Assembly: GCA_005880915.1 (NCBI GenBank) | Contig: VBIW01000058.1 | Span: 1 to 36,185, forward strand | Direction: 5' to 3' | Source: Chloroflexota bacterium | GTDB taxonomy: Bacteria > Chloroflexota > Dormibacteria > Dormibacterales > Dormibacteraceae | Length of the DNA stretch: 36,185 nucleotides | Shown: one piece after another, positions 15,332-21,908 of the stretch | Layout: each line of letters begins with the position of its first letter | Numbering within the stretch: position 1 is the first letter of the stretch | The notes under the pieces: generated by a model | What the model was told of the DNA's origin: nothing | Databases searched by the model: none | What the model saw: the letters and a program-made list of their open reading frames with translations, nothing else | Program-made: the position numbers and the translations under genes

Positions 15332-15378
15332 TGAGACCGGCGAGACATCACTGACACATTCTTGAGACTTCGGTGACC
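15332..15378. promoter_or_regulatory. Array of TGAGAC-like direct repeats with 11-bp phasing
   Basis: Half-sites TGAGAC (15332), CGAGAC (15341), TGACAC (15352), TGAGAC (15363) and TGACCC (15374) lie 9, 11, 11 and 11 bp apart, so most face the same side of the helix. Another TGAGAC is at 15279, with a GTCTC at 15299. This is an operator-like arrangement 135-180 bp upstream of the exported protein gene at 15512 and directly after the STAND-HTH gene. Confidence 0.5.
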
Positions 15379-15511
15379 CCAGCCGTGGTTGATGCTCGCC
15401 TCGTGGGTGTGGCTGCGGATTTTGGGGGAGCAGGAGGTGCCATCGCGATTTTGGAATTGATTGCGTCCGGGAATTCCGATCCGTTGGGGGATAGAAGAGA
15501 GGTGCAAGTCT

Positions 15512-16783
15512 ATGGATCGTAGGAAACTCTTTCGCGGGTTAACAACTATGGTCATCGGCGTCTTCGTGGCGGTCGCCGTGGCCGTGGGCGCCGCATCGAC
15601 ACATCCGAGAACGGCATCGGCGGCCCCACTTTTCACCCAATGTCCGCCGGTGGGACTCGACACCGGCTGTGCAGTTCTCATCACGCTCGGCCCGGGCGGG
15701 AGCATGACGACCGCGGTCGATCCTACACAACCGCCCTTCGATGGGGTCGAGGACACGCTCGTCGGAGTCCAGAACAATTCAGGCGGAACCGTAACCAGCA
15801 TCAACCTGTCGGGTGCATCTGGAGCGAGTCCGGCCATCTTTGATCTCGATAACGATGGGCTGTGCGCCGGGTACGTCCCTGGGCCCGCGGGTTGTCCGTA
15901 CGGGGATGGTGCGTCCCAGAACTATGCCGGACGCGCCACTAACACTCCAGTGGGTTCAGGAGCCGCGACCACGTTCCCGGCTGAGACCTACACGAATATC
16001 TCTGCCGACAAGAACAGCGGCACGGTCAACTTCCTCAACCCGACCATCCCGAATGGAGGATCAGCCTACTTTTCACTCGAGGGTCCCACATCGAGCTTTG
16101 CGCCCTGCAGCAGTGGAGTGCCCGCCACCGTCATGCTCAGCCCGCTCACTGGAACCAATCCGGTTGGCACCCAGCACACCGTGACGGCGACAGTCAACGA
16201 CCTCTGCAGCGCTCCCGTAAGCGGGGCGACGGTCCACTTCACCGTGACTGAGACAACCGGCAACGTGATTACAGGTATGTGCACGACAGGTGCTGCCGGC
16301 ACGTGCACCTTTACCTACACAGGGCCGATCCTACCGGCCACAGATGCGATTTCAGGTTGCGCCGGACCAAGCGGCGCACCACCGTGTGGAGCTGCTACGA
16401 AGGCGTGGGTCCTGCCGGTCTCTGCCTGTAACGGCGACATCACGTACGGCGGGCACATGACCGCCGATAACGGAGACCGGGTCAACTTCGGTGGAGTCGC
16501 GCATTCGGACGAGGCCAATCCACCCAGCGGAGAAGAGACCTTCATCGATATGGGGGCAAACCTCCAGGTCCATTCCACCGGCATTCTCGCCATCACCTGC
16601 AGCGCGGAAAAGGCTGACATTTATGGGATCGCGACCGAAAACGGAACTGGGAGCCACCTGTTCCGGATTGAGGTGACCGATCCCGACAGCAGCGGGGGTG
16701 CCGACACGTACTGGATCGTCCTGGACAACTACAACTCAGGGAGCCACCCGATCCAGGGCAACGTCGAAATACACTCCACCTAA
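15512..16783 (+). CDS. Exported protein with Big-1/Ig-like and post-COAP-1-like domains
   Basis: The 423-residue protein starts MDRRKLFRGLTTMVIGVFVAV, a basic n-region and a hydrophobic core ending near AASTHPRTASAA, so it is secreted or anchored. Residues about 40-190 are Gly/Ser/Asn-rich beta (FDLDNDGLCAGYVPGPAG). Residues about 205-300 contain VPATVMLSPLTGTNPVGTQH then TVTATVNDLCSAPVSGATVHF and TGAAGTCTFTYTG, a bacterial Ig-like (Big-1) domain with Cys pairs. The end, GGHMTADNGDRVNFGGVAHS then YWIVLDNYNSGSHPIQGNVEIHS, fits the post-COAP-1 domain found in secreted proteins. The ATG is preceded by GAGAGGTG. It is probably a surface adhesin-like or matrix protein. A strong intrinsic terminator follows at 16805. 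Confidence 0.75.
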   Translation: MDRRKLFRGLTTMVIGVFVAVAVAVGAASTHPRTASAAPLFTQCPPVGLDTGCAVLITLGPGGSMTTAVDPTQPPFDGVEDTLVGVQNNSGGTVTSINLSGASGASPAIFDLDNDGLCAGYVPGPAGCPYGDGASQNYAGRATNTPVGSGAATTFPAETYTNISADKNSGTVNFLNPTIPNGGSAYFSLEGPTSSFAPCSSGVPATVMLSPLTGTNPVGTQHTVTATVNDLCSAPVSGATVHFTVTETTGNVITGMCTTGAAGTCTFTYTGPILPATDAISGCAGPSGAPPCGAATKAWVLPVSACNGDITYGGHMTADNGDRVNFGGVAHSDEANPPSGEETFIDMGANLQVHSTGILAITCSAEKADIYGIATENGTGSHLFRIEVTDPDSSGGADTYWIVLDNYNSGSHPIQGNVEIHST

Positions 16784-16804
16784 TCGCGGTATCGACGGAG
16801 ACTC

Positions 16805-16835
16805 AAAAGGGCCCGCTGGCGACGGGCCCTTTTTT
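16805..16835 (+). terminator. Rho-independent terminator
   Basis: AAAAGGGCCCG (16805-16815), loop CTGGCGA, CGGGCCCTTTT and a further T run give an 11-bp perfect stem with a U-tract. It ends the transcript of the exported protein and isolates the LLM gene. Confidence 0.93.
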
Positions 16836-16857
16836 CTTGCGGCCGCGCGTTTCCCAC

Positions 16858-16863
16858 TACGTT
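16858..16863 (+). promoter_or_regulatory. -10 box with leaderless spacing for the LLM oxidoreductase
   Basis: TACGTT lies exactly 6 nt before the ATG at 16870, the same spacing as at the DUF222 promoter. The -35 is weak (TTGCGG near 16837). No Shine-Dalgarno is seen between the terminator and the ATG, which supports leaderless initiation. Confidence 0.5.
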
Positions 16864-16869
16864 TAAGGC

Positions 16870-17778
16870 ATGTCGACGGATGTGCGAACGCAGTTGAGCT
16901 TTGGGCTCAAGACGAGCCAGCAGGGCGCCGAATATGGCCGCATCGTCGAGCTGTGGCACGAGGCTGACGAGAACCCGCTCTTCGAGCACGCCTGGCTCTG
17001 GGACCACATGCTTCCGCTCCGCGGCGATGTCAGGCAGGCGACCCTCGAGGCCTGGACGCTGCTCGGAGCCCTCGCCGCACAGACGAAGAGGATGCGGATC
17101 GGCGTCATCGTCACGAGCAACCGCCTTCGGCCTCCCGCGCTCCTGGCCAAGATGGCGGCGACCGTGGACCAGATCTCCGGCGGGCGCCTCATCCTCGGCA
17201 TCGGCGCCGGAGGCAGCCGCGTCACGGATCAAGCCGGCCTTGAGCTCGTGCTCCGCGAGTTCAATGCCTACGGCATCGACGTCGTGTCAACCGCCGAAGC
17301 GATCGTCGCCCTTGACGAGGCCTGCACCATCATCCGCCGGATGTGGACGGAAACCGAACCGTTCGATTTCGACGGCCGCTACTACCAGCTTTCGGGCACA
17401 GTTTGCGAGCCGAAGCCCATCCAGCGCCCTGGTCCTCCGATCCTGATCGGTTCGGCCGGGGCGAAGCTCGGTCTTCGGGTCGTCGCGCAGCATGCAGGCC
17501 TCTGGAACTGTCCGGCCCGGACTCCCGACGACTTCCGTGCCATGAACCAGACTCTGATCGATCACTGCGCGGCGATTGGGCGGGATCCCGATGAGATCGT
17601 GCGCCAGGTCCAGATCCTTGTCCGCAGCGACGACCCAGACTCCGCGAGAGCCCAGGTGACCGGCTTCATCGGGGCCGGCGTCACCAATGTGGTGCTCGCG
17701 CCCATTCCGCCTTACCGCGAATCGCCTGTCGCGTGGCTGGCCAGGGAGGTCATCGAGCCGGTTCTGGCCACGACCTGA
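16870..17778 (+). CDS. LLM-class (F420-type) flavin/deazaflavin oxidoreductase
   Basis: The 302-residue luciferase-like monooxygenase superfamily protein has the characteristic ASPHPxxHW-free actinobacterial form: HAWLWDHMLPL, LEAWTLLGALAAQTKRMRIGVIVTS-type strand, LAKMAATVDQISGGRLILGIGAG, then RYYQLSGTVCEPKPIQRPGPPILIGSAG and the closing GVTNVVLAPIPPYRESP. In this branch the cofactor is commonly F420H2 rather than FMN. It is a single-gene unit between a terminator and the sigma-factor gene. The substrate is not predictable; related enzymes oxidise or reduce alcohols, aldehydes, mycolates or tetrahydromethanopterin-like compounds. Confidence 0.88.
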   Translation: MSTDVRTQLSFGLKTSQQGAEYGRIVELWHEADENPLFEHAWLWDHMLPLRGDVRQATLEAWTLLGALAAQTKRMRIGVIVTSNRLRPPALLAKMAATVDQISGGRLILGIGAGGSRVTDQAGLELVLREFNAYGIDVVSTAEAIVALDEACTIIRRMWTETEPFDFDGRYYQLSGTVCEPKPIQRPGPPILIGSAGAKLGLRVVAQHAGLWNCPARTPDDFRAMNQTLIDHCAAIGRDPDEIVRQVQILVRSDDPDSARAQVTGFIGAGVTNVVLAPIPPYRESPVAWLAREVIEPVLATT

Positions 17779-17806
17779 AGAATCCTGGGGCACAACGGGC
17801 CTGCAA

Positions 17807-17820
17807 GCCCTATATAGGGC
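17807..17820. promoter_or_regulatory. Perfect 14-bp palindrome overlapping a candidate -10 of the sigma gene
   Basis: GCCCTATATAGGGC is its own reverse complement and lies 5 nt upstream of GTG 17826 and 8 nt upstream of ATG 17829. TATATA or TATAGG within it could be the -10, so a dimeric regulator bound here would block transcription of the sigma/anti-sigma operon. Confidence 0.45.
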
Positions 17821-17828
17821 GAGTCGTG

Positions 17829-18368
17829 ATGCACGGATCGCTCTTCTCCCACACCGAGGCAGAGCTCATCAAGGCCGCCAGGCAAGGTGACGGTTCGGCC
17901 TTCGCGGAGCTGCTGCGGCCGCAGTACCAATCAGCATTCCGGGTTGCGTACGGCCTGCTTCACGACTCCGACGAAGCCGAAGACGCAGTCCAGGAGGCAG
18001 CGTTCAAAGCCTGGCGCAGGCTCGGCAACCTCCGAGAGGGTTCGAGCCTCAGGCCCTGGTTTCTCGCCATCGTCGCCAACCAGTGCCGCAACGTCGGCAG
18101 GAGCAAGTGGTGGACAGTGCTCAAGACCGAACCACCGGAGAGCGAGGCAGCAGCGGTCGACGTCGCCGCCGGGGTCGACCTCCGGCGTGCCCTGCTGCGG
18201 CTCAGCTACGACGAAAGGCTGATCGTCGTCCTTCGCTACTACCTCGACATGCCGTTTGAGGAGATCGCGACCACTCTCGGCATCTCGCCCAAAGCAGCAC
18301 GCAATCGCGTCGAACGGGCGGTGCACCGCCTGCGGCCGATCGTGCAGATCCAGGGGGCTGCTGTCTGA
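17829..18368 (+). CDS. ECF-type RNA polymerase sigma factor
   Basis: The 179-residue protein has region 2 at about residues 25-90 (ELLRPQYQSAFRVAYGLL, then DSDEAEDAVQEAAFKAWRRL) and region 4 at about 120-170 (LRLSYDERLIVVLRYYLDMP, then FEEIATTLGISPKAARNRV). The acidic DEAEDAVQEAAF segment and the HTH are diagnostic of ECF sigma factors. It directs polymerase to a stress or envelope regulon. A GTG three bases upstream (17826) is an alternative start. The next gene overlaps its stop codon and encodes a membrane anti-sigma-like protein, the standard sigma/anti-sigma arrangement. Confidence 0.9.
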   Translation: MHGSLFSHTEAELIKAARQGDGSAFAELLRPQYQSAFRVAYGLLHDSDEAEDAVQEAAFKAWRRLGNLREGSSLRPWFLAIVANQCRNVGRSKWWTVLKTEPPESEAAAVDVAAGVDLRRALLRLSYDERLIVVLRYYLDMPFEEIATTLGISPKAARNRVERAVHRLRPIVQIQGAAV

Positions 18369-19366
18369 TGGAAGAAGAGATGTTGTTCGAACGAATTCAC
18401 GCGGCGCTGGAAGTCCAGCCGCCCGCCGGCGCCTACGAGCGCCTCCGCGTCGCACTCAACCAAAGGCCGGTCAAGCCATCGATGCGGCCGGCGTTCCCGA
18501 TGAGGTGGTCAAACATGTCGTTCCGAATGGCCGCTGGACTGGCGCTTGTCGCCCTCGCGCTGGCGATCCTGGCCGCGATCTTCGCCGTTCACTCAACTTC
18601 AAACAACTACGTTCCGGCCGGCAGGGGAATGTCCATCTCTGCATATCAGAAAATGGTGGCGGATGACGACGCCGCCGCCCTGGCCGCCTTTGCCGGTCCG
18701 TGTGATACAACGACGCACTCTGCCTGCCTGGCTGATGCCACCCGCGGGATTCCCGCGGTGCAGAAGTGGATTGACGACCTGACGCATGCGGCGACTCCCG
18801 CGAGATTCAAGGTGGTGGACGCAGAGATGCGCCTGCACCTGACTGAAAACCTCACAGCGCTCCACGATCTAGTTGCCGCGGCCCAGGCCGGAGACGGCCC
18901 AGCCATCGATCGCGCCTTCGTCGTCGCTGTCTACGCCACGGACTGGACGAACGCGGTCATTCCAAGCATCACGTCATCGCAGCAAGTGGACGCGGCCGCA
19001 TATCAAAAGTCGGTCCAGTCATACAAGAAGAGCCTTGACACGTGCTCGAGCTGCATCCTTGTTCTCAGTGGAAAGGGAAACGACTGCGTGACCAGCAAGG
19101 GCATCCCGTGCGAGATCCTGTTCGGTCAGACGGCGCTCGCGTATGTTGAATTCGACGCAGCAATAATTCGCAAGGCGGCGCCGGCCGCTCTTGCCACAAA
19201 GGACGCTCGACTCCAGGATGACCTCGCGCAAGCTGACGCGGTCCTGCTCACGATGAACCGGGCTCTAGCCGCGAATGATCAGGCTGGGTTCAATGCTGCC
19301 GTGCCGCAGCTGCAAAGGATCACAGGCCAGATCGATCGCGACGCCAATGCCATCTTGCAGAGTTGA
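18368..19366 (+). CDS. Membrane-anchored anti-sigma-factor-like protein
   Basis: The 332-residue protein overlaps the sigma stop codon by one base (TGATG), a coupling typical of anti-sigma factors. The cytoplasmic N-terminus (residues 1-50, EEEMLFERIHAALEVQPPAG) could hold the sigma-binding helix. One membrane helix spans about residues 54-74 (MAAGLALVALALAILAAIF). The roughly 255-residue outer part is helical and contains Cys pairs (GPCDTTTHSACL, DTCSSCILVL, NDCVTSKGIPC) that could form disulfides and sense an envelope signal. I do not recognise the outer domain. No zinc-binding HxxxCxxC motif is present in the N-terminus, so it is not a ZAS-type anti-sigma. Confidence 0.7.
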   Translation: MEEEMLFERIHAALEVQPPAGAYERLRVALNQRPVKPSMRPAFPMRWSNMSFRMAAGLALVALALAILAAIFAVHSTSNNYVPAGRGMSISAYQKMVADDDAAALAAFAGPCDTTTHSACLADATRGIPAVQKWIDDLTHAATPARFKVVDAEMRLHLTENLTALHDLVAAAQAGDGPAIDRAFVVAVYATDWTNAVIPSITSSQQVDAAAYQKSVQSYKKSLDTCSSCILVLSGKGNDCVTSKGIPCEILFGQTALAYVEFDAAIIRKAAPAALATKDARLQDDLAQADAVLLTMNRALAANDQAGFNAAVPQLQRITGQIDRDANAILQS

Positions 19367-19379
19367 TTCGAAGAGATGA

Positions 19380-19406
19380 GGGCGGAGCCGAATGCCGGCC
19401 CCGCCC
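19380..19406. terminator. GC-rich hairpin between convergent genes
   Basis: GGGCGG-a-GCC ... GGC-c-CCGCCC (19380-19406) with a short loop lies between the stop of the anti-sigma gene (19366) and the end of the minus-strand gene (19418). The following AAGTTT is only weakly T-rich, so termination is plausible but not certain. Confidence 0.45.
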
Positions 19407-19417
19407 AAGTTTCCCGC

Positions 19418-19786
19418 TCAGGCCGCTCTACGGCCGCCGATCGAGTCGATCATCTCGCGGTAGCTCCGCATCGCCTGGCGGAGCAGTTCCGTGTCTGCGT
19501 TTCCATCCACGTCGCGGTGGATTCGCTGCATTCGCTCGTGCATGGCCTTCGCCATCCGATCCACCGCTTCTTCCATCAGACGCTCGGCCTTCTTGACCGC
19601 AGCGCGCGGCTCATCGATGAACTCCGATTGGAGCGCGTCGAAGCGTCGGCGGTACTCGGTCATCTCGGGCCACAGCTCCATCCGACCTGGCGCAGGCGGC
19701 GCATCGATTCGCTGCGGCTGCTCGACCGGCCGAGGCTCGGTCCGGCCCATCACCTCGGGATTCATCCGTTCGGCCTCGCTCATCAA
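19418..19786 (-). CDS. Hypothetical protein, soluble paralogue of the upstream gene product
   Basis: This 122-residue protein is charged and helical, with no signal or membrane segment. After a Pro-rich start it has RRFDALQSEFIDEPRAAVKK-AERLMEEAVDRM and then LLRQAMRSYREMIDSIGG. The neighbour upstream (19783-20205) has the same two motifs, so the pair arose by duplication. Related proteins in Actinomycetota typically read 'W..iq..FVDdPr.AV..Ad.Lv...m'; none that I recall has a known function. The genes overlap by 4 bp (ATGA), so they are translationally coupled and likely act together. Confidence 0.65.
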   Translation of the reverse strand: MMSEAERMNPEVMGRTEPRPVEQPQRIDAPPAPGRMELWPEMTEYRRRFDALQSEFIDEPRAAVKKAERLMEEAVDRMAKAMHERMQRIHRDVDGNADTELLRQAMRSYREMIDSIGGRRAA

Positions 19787-20205
19787 GCCATCTCCCGTCG
19801 GTAGCCTTCGCGCCTCGTGCTCGCCGTGCCGACGGCGTCGTCCACCATCTTCTTGTAGTGCACCATCGCTCTGCGCATTGCCTCGGTGTCACGCTGCCCG
19901 TGATCCATCGAGGCGGCGGTGCGCGCTTCCCGCAGGTCTTTGGGCATCCGCTTCTCATCGGTCAGGTTGGCCCCGCGTTCACTCAAGATCATGACCACGA
20001 CCTTGTCGGCTTCCTGAACTGCCGCTGAAGGATCATCGATGAATCGCGTCTCGACTGAGTGCCACGAGCTCGCGTAACGATTTCGCGATTCTTCGGGCAA
20101 TCCGCGCAAGCGCGATTTGCCGACTGTACGCGCGAGTACAACGGTGATCGCGATCAAAACGATCGCGACTGCGATGAAAAGTGTGAGGACAATAGCCTGG
20201 TTCAT
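19783..20205 (-). CDS. Hypothetical membrane-anchored protein with FIDDP motif
   Basis: The 140-residue protein begins with a membrane helix (MNQAIVLTLFIAVAIVLIAI, residues about 4-26), followed by a basic juxtamembrane stretch (ARTVGKSRLRG). The soluble part has SSWHSVETRFIDDPSAAVQE-ADKVVVMILSERG and then AMRRAMVHYKKMVDDAVG, shared with the next gene. This F-[IV]-D-[DE]-P-x-x-A-V-x-x-A-[DE] motif is common in small actinobacterial proteins of unknown function. The start is certain from the strong ribosome binding site upstream. It probably tethers a helical complex, perhaps with its soluble paralogue, to the inner membrane. Confidence 0.7.
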   Translation of the reverse strand: MNQAIVLTLFIAVAIVLIAITVVLARTVGKSRLRGLPEESRNRYASSWHSVETRFIDDPSAAVQEADKVVVMILSERGANLTDEKRMPKDLREARTAASMDHGQRDTEAMRRAMVHYKKMVDDAVGTASTRREGYRREMA

Positions 20206-20213
20206 GCTTTCGA

Positions 20214-20222
20214 CACCTCCTT
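20214..20222 (-). promoter_or_regulatory. Full-consensus Shine-Dalgarno of the FIDDP membrane gene
   Basis: On the minus strand AAGGAGGTG lies 8 nt before the ATG at 20205. It is one of the strongest ribosome binding sites in the window and contrasts with the apparently leaderless genes. Confidence 0.85.
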
Positions 20223-20302
20223 ATGAGGGAACGGGACGGGGCGCGACCTTACTCGCGATGTCGGTTTACGGTTAAGACATGTCGAGGAATGGGCAACTCT
20301 GA

Positions 20303-20330
20303 TACGCACCGTTGGATCCAGCGGTGCGTA
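20303..20330. repeat. 9-bp perfect inverted repeat, with a duplicated 11-mer nearby
   Basis: TACGCACCG (20303-20311) and CGGTGCGTA (20322-20330) enclose TTGGATCCAG. The sequence CGTTGGATCCA occurs here (20310-20320) and again at 20351-20361. The structure lies in the 191-bp gap between two minus-strand genes, so it could be an intrinsic-like terminator or an operator for the FIDDP operon. Confidence 0.45.
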
Positions 20331-20396
20331 ATTCGAAGGCGATCAAGCCTCGTTGGATCCACCGGAGCGGAATCCGGTTTCAGTCGCGTGAGATTC

Positions 20397-21215
20397 CTAC
20401 CGTCGTCCTCGAGCAGACTTGGCGGGTTTCTTCCTGGTGGCCGGCTTAGCCTTCGGCTTCGGCTTCGGCTTCGGTTTTGGTTTCGCCTTGGCTTTGGGTT
20501 TGGCGGTGACGGGGGCCGCGGTGGCGAGATCCCTGGTCATGTCCGACATGCGCGACTTGCCGAGGTTGCTCTGCATCACCCACGCGACATCTTTATCTGT
20601 GGAGGTCAGCCATTTTTCGAGATATGGCTTTGCGTTTTGCGGCGCCGCTGCGGCGGCGATGCTCCAGCCATAGCCCAGCGCCTGGCGCAGGACTCGGAAT
20701 CCTTCACGCCGCCGGTCACTGGCCGCCGCGAGCGACCGCGTGATGTGGTCGAGGATGTCGAGGACCTCGACGGCGTCCTCGTTGCTCTTCAGGAGCGCCG
20801 GCTCACATAAGCCCGCGACAACAGCACGCTGGACGAACGCGTCGTCCTGCGCCCACACCCGCATCTCGACCAGCAGCGTGGGCATGCTCTCTTTACCCAG
20901 TCGCTGCAGAGCCATTGCCACGCCCTCGCGGACTCGCCAGCGAGGGTCGGAAGACAGCTCGCGAAGCCACGTCATGACTGTCTCTGGCTCCATCAAGGCG
21001 ATCCGCCCGAGGCCCGCGGTGCCGACCGTAGCCAGGTATTCGTCAGCTGAGGCTGACAGCCGCCACAGGCGGTCTGCGTCCGCCTCTTCGACGACCGCAG
21101 CGAGCAGCTCGAGGTTGGCCCTCGGCCCCGGGAGGCCCGAGTGCTTCTTCAGATAGGGCTCCCAGTCCTTGAGCCGGCGAAGCGCCGCCCGATATTCCTC
21201 GGTGCGAGTACCCAT
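20397..21215 (-). CDS. HEAT/DNA-alkylation-repair-like helical protein with lysine/proline-rich tail
   Basis: This is a 272-residue protein. Residues 1-225 are helical pairs (LLAAVVEEADADRLWRLSA, TVMTWLRELSSDPRWRVREG, then AVEVLDILDHITRSLAAASD) typical of HEAT-like or DNA-alkylation-repair folds, with the blade ending WVMQSNLGKSRM. The final 40 residues are almost only K, P, A and R (KAKAKPKPKPKPKPKAKPA, then RKKPAKSARGRR), a histone H1-like tail that should bind nucleic acid. Its codons form a TTCGGC hexamer run on the plus strand (about 20452-20484), which can expand or contract by slippage. The role is unknown; chromatin association or RNA binding is inferred from the tail. Confidence 0.65.
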   Translation of the reverse strand: MGTRTEEYRAALRRLKDWEPYLKKHSGLPGPRANLELLAAVVEEADADRLWRLSASADEYLATVGTAGLGRIALMEPETVMTWLRELSSDPRWRVREGVAMALQRLGKESMPTLLVEMRVWAQDDAFVQRAVVAGLCEPALLKSNEDAVEVLDILDHITRSLAAASDRRREGFRVLRQALGYGWSIAAAAAPQNAKPYLEKWLTSTDKDVAWVMQSNLGKSRMSDMTRDLATAAPVTAKPKAKAKPKPKPKPKPKAKPATRKKPAKSARGRR

Positions 21216-21249
21216 GCCGCAGCGATCCTAGCTAACGGAGAATCCGGAA

Positions 21250-21876
21250 GTGGCCATTTCACGCACAGCTGCGATCAAGCGGGGAGTCAGGCTGGAGGTG
21301 GCGACGATCGCGTGGATGCTCATCGAGGCGGCGGTGGCGCTGGGAGCCGGCTTTGCGGCCCGCAGCGTCCTGCTCACCGCCTTTGGTGTGGACTCGGTGA
21401 TCGAGCTGCTCAGCGGGATCGTGCTGTATCGGCGGCTCGCGGCCGAGTCGAACGGCATGCCGACCGGCGAGGTCGACGTCCTGGAGGCCAGGACCGGCCG
21501 CATCTCGGCTGTTCTGCTCGTGCTGCTGTGCGCATACGTCGTCCTGTCTTCGATCGCGGGGCTGGGTCTTCGCGTCATTCCGTCCCCCTCGTTCGCGGGC
21601 ATCGCCGTAAGCGCGGCGGCCATTGTCACAATGCCCCTGCTGGCGCGCGGGAAGCGAGCGGTCAACCGCGTCATCGACAGCGCCTCTCTGCACGCGGACA
21701 TCGCCGAGACGATCAGCTGTGCTTACCTGGCCGGGGTGACCCTGGCCGGGCTTGGCGTCAGCATGTTGACCAGCTGGTGGTGGGTCCAGTACGTGGCAGC
21801 GCTTGCGCTGCTGGTTTGGTTGGTCCCAGAGGCGCGTGAGGCGCTCGACGCTCGGTCGCATAATTGGCGCGACTGA
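21250..21876 (+). CDS. CDF-like cation transporter (short form)
   Basis: The 208-residue protein has about six hydrophobic helices and resembles cation diffusion facilitators reduced to the membrane domain: LLTAFGVDSVIELLSGIVLY and SASLHADIAETISCAYLAGV, where D and H/D residues occupy the two metal-site helices. The usual cytoplasmic C-terminal domain is missing, as in several actinobacterial short 'cation transporter' proteins. It probably exports Zn, Co, Mn or Fe. GGAG is located 10 nt upstream of GTG 21250. The following genes concern Mg/Mn transport, so it may be part of a metal homeostasis island, although it is transcribed with a 32-nt gap. Confidence 0.7.
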   Translation: MAISRTAAIKRGVRLEVATIAWMLIEAAVALGAGFAARSVLLTAFGVDSVIELLSGIVLYRRLAAESNGMPTGEVDVLEARTGRISAVLLVLLCAYVVLSSIAGLGLRVIPSPSFAGIAVSAAAIVTMPLLARGKRAVNRVIDSASLHADIAETISCAYLAGVTLAGLGVSMLTSWWWVQYVAALALLVWLVPEAREALDARSHNWRD

Positions 21877-21908
21877 ATGTCAAGTCTTGGGGGCAACAGA
21901 GAAAACCG

